NCBI GenBank assembly: GCA_027010005.1
Contig: JALVCM010000522.1
Span: 1 to 6,274, forward strand
Source of the DNA: Thiohalobacter sp.
Lineage (GTDB): Bacteria; Pseudomonadota; Gammaproteobacteria; DSM-19610
Direction: 5' to 3'
Length of the DNA: 6,274 nt
This document shows positions 1-5,634 of this stretch, piece by piece. The position numbers and the translations under genes are program-made. The notes under the pieces are model-generated. The model worked only from the letters and a program-made list of their open reading frames with translations, did no database searches and was not told where the DNA came from. Within the stretch, counting starts at the first letter, position 1; every line of letters begins with the position of its first letter.

Positions 1-403
1 AGACCATCATGCACTCGTGCTTCTTGTCGATGCTGTACTTGTCAGTGACCGTCATGGTGGCGAGAATTTCATCGCGCTCGGCATCGTACAGCGCAACATC
101 ATCACCTTCACTGATGGAATCTGCCGTTGCCGTATCGGCAGACAGGGTAACCGGAATCGGCCAGAACAGCCCGTTGGCCATCTTCATGCCATCACAAACG
201 CCCTGCCAGTCCGCCCTGGTCATAAAACCATCGAGCGGGGTAAAGCCACCGATACCCATCATAATGATGTCGCCGGCTTCACGGGACGAAATGTTAACCT
301 TCGGAAGCGAAGCGGCACGCTCCTTTTCCGCGGCGAGTGCATCGCCTTCGAGCAACAGCGGCTTCAGATCTCCGCCACCATGAGGCTTCACTAAACTGGA
401 CAT
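1..403 (-). CDS. sat: ATP sulfurylase (sulfate adenylyltransferase), N-terminal part, cut by window edge
   Basis: Reading leftward from ATG at 403, an open frame of 134 codons runs off the window. The protein begins MSSLVKPHGGGDLKPLL, the usual start of homo-oligomeric Sat. It continues with GGFTPLDGFM at residues 52-61 and GLFWPIPVTL at 78-87, both typical of the N-terminal PUA-like domain. Family knowledge: Sat interconverts ATP plus sulfate with APS plus pyrophosphate in the cytoplasm. In sulfur oxidizers it runs in reverse, making ATP and sulfate from APS produced by AprBA. That direction is inferred here from the divergent soeABC genes. The catalytic QxRN and HxGH-type motifs lie in the missing part, so activity cannot be judged. 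Full family length is about 400 residues, so roughly one third is visible. The start is supported by a strong GGAAGGAG ribosome site. An assimilatory role is possible but less likely in this context. Confidence 0.92.
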   Translation of the reverse strand, partial: MSSLVKPHGGGDLKPLLLEGDALAAEKERAASLPKVNISSREAGDIIMMGIGGFTPLDGFMTRADWQGVCDGMKMANGLFWPIPVTLSADTATADSISEGDDVALYDAERDEILATMTVTDKYSIDKKHECMMV

Positions 404-407
404 GAGA

Positions 408-415
408 CTCCTTCC
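408..415 (-). promoter_or_regulatory. Ribosome binding site of sat
   Basis: On the minus strand GGAAGGAG is followed by TCTC and the ATG at 403. This is a near-complete Shine-Dalgarno sequence with a short four-base spacer. It fixes the start of sat, since no other in-frame start has such a site. Confidence 0.8.
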
Positions 416-433
416 GAATCAGGTCTATATTCT

Positions 434-485
434 GGTTACCTGCGCAAAAATGGCGCAGCTGCCCCTATGAGCAGGGGGTGTAACC
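434..485 (-). other. Foldable three-stem element in the sat leader
   Basis: Three stems can be read directly. The outer stem pairs 434-439 (GGTTAC) with 480-485 (GTAACC). Next to it, 440-445 (CTGCGC) pairs with 453-458 (GCGCAG) around a seven-base loop. A third, weaker hairpin pairs 462-465 (CCCC) with 474-477 (GGGG); alternatively 459-462 pairs with 471-474. Together they would make a compact three-way junction. It starts 31 bases upstream of the sat ATG, so it would lie in the sat mRNA leader if transcription starts further right. No T-run follows, so it is not a standard intrinsic terminator. I do not recognise it as a known riboswitch. It could be an RNA regulatory element, a protein-binding site, or chance pairing in GC-rich DNA. 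Confidence 0.35.
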
Positions 486-569
486 TTAATGATGCCGGAG
501 GGGAATGCCAACAGTTTTAATTTACTACAGCATAAAGCCACCTTATTGTATGGAAGGTCAGCAAGCGCT

Positions 570-600
570 AGTATAACTCTCTGTTTTGAAAAACATTATA
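570..600 (-). promoter_or_regulatory. Candidate -10 elements for sat
   Basis: On the minus strand a perfect TATAAT lies at 600-595 and a TATACT at 575-570. Neither has a good -35 hexamer at 16-18 bases, so any promoter here would be weak or activator-dependent. Either would give a sat leader of about 160-185 nt that includes the foldable element at 434-485. The AT-rich composition makes chance matches likely. Confidence 0.3.
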
Positions 601-602
601 TT

Positions 603-631
603 TTGTATATTAGTATATTATGATATTTAAT
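603..631 (+). promoter_or_regulatory. Candidate promoter for soeABC
   Basis: TTGTAT at 603-608 and TTTAAT at 626-631 are separated by exactly 17 bases. The -10 matches the consensus at five of six positions and the -35 at three of six. Transcription would begin near 638, leaving a leader of about 90 nt before soeA. The surrounding 584-632 stretch is strikingly AT-rich against GC-rich flanks, as expected of a promoter. A second weaker pair, TTGAAA at 586-591 with TATTAG at 608-613, overlaps it. The rest of the 404-726 intergenic region holds no credible gene. Confidence 0.4.
605..620 (+). repeat. Tandem 8-base direct repeat in the divergent promoter region
   Basis: GTATATTA occurs twice back to back (605-612 and 613-620), followed by a looser copy around 621-629. 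It overlaps the spacer of the candidate soe promoter. It could be a repeated regulator half-site or simply low-complexity AT-rich sequence. Confidence 0.5.
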
Positions 632-713
632 ACCTGATTCAGAAACGCTTATTGGCAGCAATCGACAATAGTCTAGTAAATTGCTCGGTCTTTTGGCCAT
701 GGCCAGGCACAAC

Positions 714-718
714 AGGGA
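714..718 (+). promoter_or_regulatory. Ribosome binding site deciding the soeA start
   Basis: AGGGA lies nine bases before ATG 727. The frame is open further upstream to a TTG at 652, but no purine-rich site precedes that codon. The extra 25 residues (MAAIDNSLVN...) do not resemble this enzyme family. ATG 727 is therefore preferred. Confidence 0.6.
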
Positions 719-726
719 TACCACCT

Positions 727-3639
727 ATGTCCAACCCGATACATGATCCGCTATCGAAAGTGCTCGACGAGCAGAGCCGCATCGAGGTCAGGAACACGAC
801 CTGCTACATGTGCGCCTGCCGCTGCGGTATTCGTGTGACATTGCGCGATGGCGAAGTCCGTTACATCCAGGGTAACCCGGACCACCCGCTCAACAAGGGC
901 GTCATCTGTGCCAAGGGCTCGTCCGGGATCATGAAGCAGTACTCACCGGCCCGGCTGACCAAACCCCTGCTGCGCAAGGCCGGCAGTGATCGTGGTGACA
1001 ACGAATTCGAGGAGATTTCCTGGGACAAGGCGTTCGAGATCATGGAAGAACGCCTCGGCGAGCTGCGTGAGACCGACCCGAAGAAATTCGCCCTGTTCAC
1101 CGGCCGCGACCAGATGCAGGCACTGACCGGCATGTTCGCCAAGCAGTTTGGCACGCCGAACTATGCCGCGCACGGCGGTTTCTGTTCCGTGAACATGGCC
1201 GCCGGCATGATCTACACCATCGGCGGTTCATTCTGGGAATTCGGCGGGCCGGACCTGGAGCGCGCCAAACTGTTCGTCATGATCGGTACCGCGGAAGACC
1301 ACCACTCCAACCCGCTGAAAATGGCCTTGTCGAAATTCAAGCGCCAGGGCGGCAAGTTTATTTCCATCAACCCGGTACGCACCGGTTACTCAGCGATTGC
1401 CGACGAATGGATCCCCATCAAGCCCGGCACCGACGGCGCGCTGTTCCTGGCGCTGACCAATGAAATTATCAAGCAGGGCCTCTACGACCGCGATTTCCTG
1501 GTCAACTATTCCAACGCCGCGGAACTGGTCAACATGGACCCGGAATCCAGCGAGTACGGGATGTTCGTGCGCTTTGAAGTCCCGCCGGAAGAAGGCTGTT
1601 TCGACCCGCAGAACAAGCTGTGGTGGGACCGGGAACTGGACAAGCCGATTTCGACCCACACGCCCGGCGCCGACCCCTACTTCCTCGGTGAGTTCACACT
1701 CGATGACGGCACGCCGGTGAAACCGTCTTTCCAGTTGCTGGTGGATCGCGTCAAGGACTATACCGCCGAGTGGGCGTCCAGCATCACCGGCATCCCTGAG
1801 GAAACCATCAGGCGCCTGGCGCACGAAATGGGTATCACGGCACGTGACGAAAAGATCGAGCTGCCGATCCCCTGGACCGACACCTGGGGCAACGAGCACG
1901 AGTCCGTCACCGGTAACCCGGTGGCCTTCCACGCCATGCGCGGACTGGCGGCGCACTCCAACGGATTCCAGACCATCCGTGCGATGTCTATATTAATGAG
2001 TATCCTCGGCACCATCGACCGGCCCGGCGGCTTCCGCCACAAGGCGCCGTTCCCGCGCCCGATCCCGCCCTGCGCCAAGACCCCGAACGATCCCCGTGCC
2101 GTACGGCCGAATACACCGCTGGATGGCATGCCGCTGGGCTGGCCCGCCGACCCGGACGACCTGTTCGTCAACGATGACGGTAGCCCGGTACGTATCGACA
2201 AGGCCTTCTCCTGGGAATACCCGCTGTCGGTGCACGGCCTGATGCACAACGCCATCACCAATGCGTGGCGCGGCGACCCCTACAAGATCGACACCCTGCT
2301 GATCTTCATGGCCAACATGGCGTGGAACTCCGCCATGAACACCAGCGAAGTGCGCAACATGCTCAACGACAAGGACGAGGACGGTAACTACAAGATCCCC
2401 TTCCTGATTGTTGCCGACGCCTTCCAGTCGGAGATGGTGGCCTATGCCGACCTGGTGTTGCCGGATACCACCTACCTGGAACGCCACGACTGCATGTCCA
2501 TGCTCGACCGGCCGATTTCCGAGTTTGATGGCCCGGTGGATTCCGTGCGTATTCCGGTACTGCCGCCGACCGGCGAATGCAAACCGTTCCAGGAAGTTAT
2601 TATCGAACTGGGCTCACGCCTCAAGCTGCCGGCCTTCACCAACGCCGACGGTAGCCGCAAATTCCGCGACTACCCGGACTTTGTGGTCAACTACGAAACT
2701 GCACCCGGTTCCGGCATCGGTTTCCTGGCCGGCTGGCGCGGCAAGGGCGGCGAGAAGTTCATGAAGGGCGAGCCCAACCCCAAACAGTGGGAAATGTACG
2801 AGAAGAATAACTGCGTGTTCCACTACGAGCTGCCCAAGTCCTACCAGTACATGCGTAACTGGAACCAGGGTTACCTGGAATGGTCGAAACGCCACGCGCT
2901 GACGCGCTACGTGGAACCGATCAACATTCATATTTACTCCGAGGTACTGCAGAAGTTCCGCCTTGCCGCACAGGGCAAGTCGGACGGCAAGCAGCCACCG
3001 GACCATTTGCGCAAGCGTGTCGAAACACACTTCGATCCACTGCCGTTCTACTCACAGCCGCTGGAGTCGCAGGCTACGGACATGCGCAAGTACCCGCTCA
3101 ATGCCATCACGCAACGCCCGATGGCGATGTACCACTCCTGGGATTCGCAGAACGCCTGGCTGCGCCAGATTCACACGTACAACTATTTATATGTGAATTC
3201 GAAAACAGCCAGCGAAGCCGGCATCGAAGACGGTGGCTGGATGTGGATCGAATCCATGCACGGCAAGGTGCGCTGCCTGTGCCGCTATTCCGAAGCCGTG
3301 GAACCCGGCACGGTGTGGACCTGGAATGCCATCGGCAAGGGTCCCGGCGCCTGGGGTCTGGACCCCGATGCCAACGAGTCAAAACAGGGCTTCCTGCTGA
3401 ACCATGTGATCAGCGAAGAACTGCCGCCATCTGAAGACGGTGAACACCTGTCCAACTCGGACCCGATTACCGGCCAGGCAGGCTGGTACGATGTTCACGT
3501 TCGTATTTACCCGGCAGAGCCCGGTGAAGAAAAAGTCACCTCGCCGCAGTTCGACCCGGTACAACCGGTCCCCGGTCAGGCCATGGAGAAAAAACGTGGC
3601 CGCTGGCTAACCTACTTCGCCGGCAGGAAAAAGGCCTAA
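727..3639 (+). CDS. soeA: Sulfite-oxidizing molybdoenzyme, catalytic subunit SoeA (DMSO reductase superfamily)
   Basis: The 970-residue protein belongs to the Mo-bisMGD family. A [4Fe-4S] motif near the N-terminus uses Cys26, Cys29, Cys33 and Cys61, with an extra Cys31 and the conserved Lys63 between cluster and cofactor. Cys153, in GGFCSVNMAAG, is the likely molybdenum ligand; its distance from the cluster matches formate dehydrogenase and NapA. Cofactor-binding segments include TAEDHHSNP (188-196), SINPVRTGY (213-221) and KPGTDGALFLAL (from 232). The C-terminal dinucleotide-binding domain runs from about 786 to 900. No twin-arginine signal is present, so the enzyme should stay in the cytoplasm, as SoeA does and unlike DmsA, PsrA or PhsA. 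By family knowledge it oxidizes sulfite to sulfate and passes electrons to SoeB. The substrate is inferred from overall resemblance, the partner genes and neighbouring sat; a polysulfide or thiosulfate reductase-like enzyme is the main alternative. Confidence 0.9.
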   Translation: MSNPIHDPLSKVLDEQSRIEVRNTTCYMCACRCGIRVTLRDGEVRYIQGNPDHPLNKGVICAKGSSGIMKQYSPARLTKPLLRKAGSDRGDNEFEEISWDKAFEIMEERLGELRETDPKKFALFTGRDQMQALTGMFAKQFGTPNYAAHGGFCSVNMAAGMIYTIGGSFWEFGGPDLERAKLFVMIGTAEDHHSNPLKMALSKFKRQGGKFISINPVRTGYSAIADEWIPIKPGTDGALFLALTNEIIKQGLYDRDFLVNYSNAAELVNMDPESSEYGMFVRFEVPPEEGCFDPQNKLWWDRELDKPISTHTPGADPYFLGEFTLDDGTPVKPSFQLLVDRVKDYTAEWASSITGIPEETIRRLAHEMGITARDEKIELPIPWTDTWGNEHESVTGNPVAFHAMRGLAAHSNGFQTIRAMSILMSILGTIDRPGGFRHKAPFPRPIPPCAKTPNDPRAVRPNTPLDGMPLGWPADPDDLFVNDDGSPVRIDKAFSWEYPLSVHGLMHNAITNAWRGDPYKIDTLLIFMANMAWNSAMNTSEVRNMLNDKDEDGNYKIPFLIVADAFQSEMVAYADLVLPDTTYLERHDCMSMLDRPISEFDGPVDSVRIPVLPPTGECKPFQEVIIELGSRLKLPAFTNADGSRKFRDYPDFVVNYETAPGSGIGFLAGWRGKGGEKFMKGEPNPKQWEMYEKNNCVFHYELPKSYQYMRNWNQGYLEWSKRHALTRYVEPINIHIYSEVLQKFRLAAQGKSDGKQPPDHLRKRVETHFDPLPFYSQPLESQATDMRKYPLNAITQRPMAMYHSWDSQNAWLRQIHTYNYLYVNSKTASEAGIEDGGWMWIESMHGKVRCLCRYSEAVEPGTVWTWNAIGKGPGAWGLDPDANESKQGFLLNHVISEELPPSEDGEHLSNSDPITGQAGWYDVHVRIYPAEPGEEKVTSPQFDPVQPVPGQAMEKKRGRWLTYFAGRKKA

Positions 3640-3647
3640 ACAACACC

Positions 3648-3714
3648 GTAGGAGCGGGCTTGCCCGCGAACAAGAGCAGGTCTGGACCGCGTTCGCGGGC
3701 AAGCCCGCTCCTAC
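3648..3714 (+). repeat. REP-type inverted pair (REPIN-like) between soeA and soeB
   Basis: A perfect 24-base inverted repeat (3648-3671 and 3691-3714) encloses a 19-base loop. Each arm is itself a small hairpin: GCGGGC-TT-GCCCGC at 3654-3667 and GCGGGC-AA-GCCCGC at 3695-3708. The left arm starts with GTAG and the right arm ends with CTAC, the tetranucleotide marking REP elements mobilised by RAYT (TnpA-REP) enzymes. The sequence closely resembles the abundant Pseudomonas REP (recalled, not searched). It begins eight bases after the soeA stop codon and ends directly before the soeB ribosome site (AGAGGA, 3715-3720). There is no downstream T-run, so it is not a typical terminator. As RNA it would form a long stable hairpin that could protect soeA mRNA ends or dampen soeB expression. 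Confidence 0.85.
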
Positions 3715-3729
3715 AGAGGAACATACAGA

Positions 3730-4461
3730 ATGTCACAATTAGCTCTGGTCATCGATCTGAATGTCTGCGTGGGTTGCCACGCCTGTGTTACCAGCTGCAA
3801 GGAGTGGAACACCTCCGGCACGGCCGGTTACCTGGCTGACATGAACCCGTTCAGCAAGGACCCGACCGGTACCTTCTTCAACCGCGTGCAGACCTTCGAG
3901 GTGGGTAACTTCCCCAACACCGAAACCGTGCACTTCCCGAAGAGTTGCCTGCACTGCGAGGACCCACCCTGTGTACCTGTCTGTCCGACCGGCGCCAGCT
4001 ACAAGCGCGAGGCAGACGGCATTGTGCTGGTGGACTACGACAAGTGCATTGGCTGCAAGTACTGTTCGTGGGCCTGCCCCTACGGTGTGCGCGAATTGGA
4101 TGAACACCAGAAGGTCATGAAGAAATGCACCCTGTGCGTGGACCGCATCTACGACGAATCACTGCCGGAGAACGAGCGTAAGCCGGCCTGCGTGATGGCA
4201 TGCCCGACCAACGCGCGTCTGTTTGGCGACGTCAATGACCCGGACTCGGAGGCTGCACAGGCCATACGCGAACGTGGCGGCTACCAGTTAATGCCCGAGT
4301 GGGGTACACGGCCGGCCAATCACTACCTGCCACGACGCAAGACGCGTATCACCATCCACGAGGATGAACTGATCCGCGCCGACAACCCGCTCTACAAGGA
4401 ACGCCAGCTGCCCATGCCGGATGCCGACGACCCGACACTGGACGAAACCACCAGCTGGTAA
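3730..4461 (+). CDS. soeB: Iron-sulfur electron-transfer subunit SoeB (four [4Fe-4S] ferredoxin-like)
   Basis: The 243-residue protein carries all sixteen cysteines expected for four cubane clusters, as in DmsB, PsrB and NrfC. The groups are Cys13/16/19/23, Cys73/76/81/85, Cys106/109/112/116, and Cys133/136 with Cys154/158. Each group but one ends in a CP or CK step (CPTGA, CPYGV, CPTNA). It should carry electrons from SoeA to the membrane subunit SoeC, on the cytoplasmic face because no signal peptide is present. The C-terminal tail from about residue 200 is charged and proline-rich, without a membrane segment. ATG 3730 follows AGAGGA by nine bases. It is 90 bases from soeA, unusually far for an operon subunit pair, because of the repeat at 3648-3714. 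Subunit identity is firm; the Soe rather than Dms/Psr label rests on the neighbours. Confidence 0.92.
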   Translation: MSQLALVIDLNVCVGCHACVTSCKEWNTSGTAGYLADMNPFSKDPTGTFFNRVQTFEVGNFPNTETVHFPKSCLHCEDPPCVPVCPTGASYKREADGIVLVDYDKCIGCKYCSWACPYGVRELDEHQKVMKKCTLCVDRIYDESLPENERKPACVMACPTNARLFGDVNDPDSEAAQAIRERGGYQLMPEWGTRPANHYLPRRKTRITIHEDELIRADNPLYKERQLPMPDADDPTLDETTSW

Positions 4462-4547
4462 TTTTCAAGGGGTCAGAGTACTTGAACCCCTTAAAATTCA
4501 AGATCTATTGTGGCCAGAGGCGTTCAAGTACTCTGACCCCTTGAAAA
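4462..4547 (+). repeat. Long inverted repeat filling the soeB-soeC gap
   Basis: A perfect 26-base inverted repeat (4462-4487 and 4522-4547) encloses a 34-base loop. It begins on the base after the soeB stop codon. The core GGGGTCAGAGTACTTGAA is unrelated to the REP pair upstream of soeB. The left arm can also fold with the loop: 4462-4473 pairs with 4486-4496 (TTTT-C-AAGGGGT against ACCCCTTAAAA, one bulge). The right end overlaps the soeC ribosome site (AAGGA, 4546-4550), so full pairing would partly cover it. No T-run follows on either strand. GGGGTCAGAGTACTT-type repeats are, from memory, scattered in many proteobacterial genomes near REP-associated transposases; this was not searched. Likely a dispersed REP-like element with possible post-transcriptional effect. 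Confidence 0.8.
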
Positions 4548-4557
4548 GGAAACACCT

Positions 4558-5538
4558 ATGCATCCTGCATTTTCTGTCATATTTTTAACCACCCTGATCG
4601 GCGCAGGCCAGGGCCTGTTTCTGGCGCTCTACACCGGACAACTGTACTCGGTGTTCAAGGTGCTGCCGGTCCAGGACTCGGCAGATTTCTACGCCCTCGG
4701 CAGCCTGATCGCGGTGCTGTTGCTGCTGGCGGGTCTGTTCAGCTCCTTCTTTCACCTGGGACACCCGGAACGCGCATGGCGCTCGGCAGCCTGCTGGCGC
4801 ACCTCGTGGCTGTCGCGCGAAGTGCTCACGCTGCCCACGTTCATGGGCGCGGTAGCCGTGTACGGGCTGATTCACTATCTCGGCTGGAACCCGGTGCTGT
4901 ATAGCTTCCGGGATACGTTTGATATTGACCTGTCGCTGGTCATCGGGGCTGGCGCCTCGCTGCTGGGCTTCACCCTGTTCCTGTGCACCGGCATGATCTA
5001 CGCCTGCATCAAGCAATTGCAGGAATGGGCCACCCCGCTGACCGTTGTCAACTACACCCTGCTCGGCAGTGCTTCCGGGTTCCTGCTGGCCACCGCCTTC
5101 GCCGCCTGGCAGGGTTCGGAGCTGACTGAATTCTTCGGAGGCTGGGCCATACTGATGACGGTGATTGCCTTCATTACCCGTACCGCCAGCCTGATCCGCA
5201 ATGCGCGTATCAAGTACAAAACCTCGCTGGAAACGGCCATTGGCATCCGCCATGCGCGTATCGAACAGAAATCACAGGGGTTTATGTGCGGCTCCTTCAA
5301 TACCCGTGAATATTTTCACGGCGCACCACAGCACATCTTCAGGCTGATAAAGTGGTCATTCCTGGTACTGGTATTCCCGATACCCCTGCTACTGGTATCG
5401 ATCGGACTCAGCGCCAATGCCCTCGGCCTGTTGATTGCGGCCTTTCTGGTCCAGTATCTCGGCCTGTTGCTGGAACGCTGGTTCTTCTTCGCCCAGGCCA
5501 ATCACCCGCAGAACCTGTATTACCAGACCGTGGGCTGA
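4558..5538 (+). CDS. soeC: Membrane anchor subunit SoeC (DmsC family)
   Basis: The 326-residue protein is hydrophobic, with about eight likely membrane helices near residues 5-30, 45-65, 86-108, 123-150, 161-184, 189-208, 263-284 and 285-310. It shows DmsC-family signatures: FHLGHPERAWRS at 65-76 followed by WRTSWLSREV at 80-89, and a C-terminal LLERWFFFAQANHPQNLYY at 304-322. By family knowledge it anchors the SoeAB dimer to the cytoplasmic membrane and hands electrons to quinone without heme. A charged loop at about 214-262 links the sixth and seventh helices. The start follows AAGGA at 4546-4550 with a seven-base spacer. A DmsC-type rather than NrfD/PsrC-type anchor is the arrangement described for Soe enzymes, which supports the naming. 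No terminator is visible after the stop codon. Confidence 0.9.
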   Translation: MHPAFSVIFLTTLIGAGQGLFLALYTGQLYSVFKVLPVQDSADFYALGSLIAVLLLLAGLFSSFFHLGHPERAWRSAACWRTSWLSREVLTLPTFMGAVAVYGLIHYLGWNPVLYSFRDTFDIDLSLVIGAGASLLGFTLFLCTGMIYACIKQLQEWATPLTVVNYTLLGSASGFLLATAFAAWQGSELTEFFGGWAILMTVIAFITRTASLIRNARIKYKTSLETAIGIRHARIEQKSQGFMCGSFNTREYFHGAPQHIFRLIKWSFLVLVFPIPLLLVSIGLSANALGLLIAAFLVQYLGLLLERWFFFAQANHPQNLYYQTVG

Positions 5539-5553
5539 ACCGAACCCCGAACC

Positions 5554-5567
5554 TTGACGCAGGTCAA
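5554..5567. promoter_or_regulatory. FNR/Anr/Dnr-like binding site upstream of moaA
   Basis: TTGAC-GCAG-GTCAA is a perfect inverted repeat with the four-base spacing of FNR-family boxes (consensus TTGAT-N4-ATCAA). The TTGAC half-site is common in Anr/Dnr-type boxes. It lies 67 bases before the moaA ATG, inside the soeC-moaA gap. Relative to the candidate -10 at 5602-5607 its centre would fall near -53, not the classic -41.5. Either the true start site differs or the site acts in another way. The sequence match is clear; function is inferred. Confidence 0.5.
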
Positions 5568-5601
5568 AGCGGTGTACACTGCAGGCACGCTACGGTCGGG
5601 C

Positions 5602-5607
5602 TATACT
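5602..5607 (+). promoter_or_regulatory. Candidate -10 element of a moaA promoter
   Basis: TATACT matches the -10 consensus at five of six positions. At 17 bases upstream the -35 position reads CTGCAG, a poor match, as in activator-dependent promoters. The start would be near 5614, about 21 bases before the moaA ATG and just upstream of its ribosome site CAGGG (5621-5625). If real, moaA can be transcribed apart from soeABC. Confidence 0.35.
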
Positions 5608-5634
5608 AACCGGAACCGGCCAGGGTTATACCAA

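Noticed and set aside
9..394. Two overlapping plus-strand open frames of about 125 codons
   Set aside because: They are shadows of sat, which reads clearly on the opposite strand with family motifs and a strong ribosome site.
652..726. In-frame upstream extension of soeA starting at TTG 652
   Set aside because: No ribosome site precedes the TTG, and the added 25 residues look neither like a signal peptide nor like the family. The candidate promoter start near 638 would leave almost no leader. ATG 727 has an AGGGA site.
1390..2487. Long minus-strand open frames opposite soeA
   Set aside because: They lack recognisable protein features. They arise from the GC-rich codon pattern of soeA, whose own product is unambiguous.
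3648..3714. Intrinsic terminator after soeA
   Set aside because: The hairpin is strong but no T-run follows it on the plus strand. The ends and nested arms fit a REP element better, and soeB must be expressed with soeA.
4462..4496. Intrinsic terminator after soeB
   Set aside because: The GGGGT/ACCCC hairpin is followed by mixed sequence (TTCAAGATC), not a T-run, and the soeC start lies close downstream.
4585..5253. 222-codon minus-strand open frame opposite soeC
   Set aside because: The product is Gln/Gly/Arg-rich with no motif, as expected from the complement of a hydrophobic membrane protein gene.
5572..5579. GTGTACAC palindrome beside the FNR-like box
   Set aside because: An 8-base palindrome with only imperfect extension; too short to call as an operator without comparative evidence.
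5608..5619. Tandem AACCGG hexamer before moaA
   Set aside because: Only two six-base copies; no supported function and likely chance.
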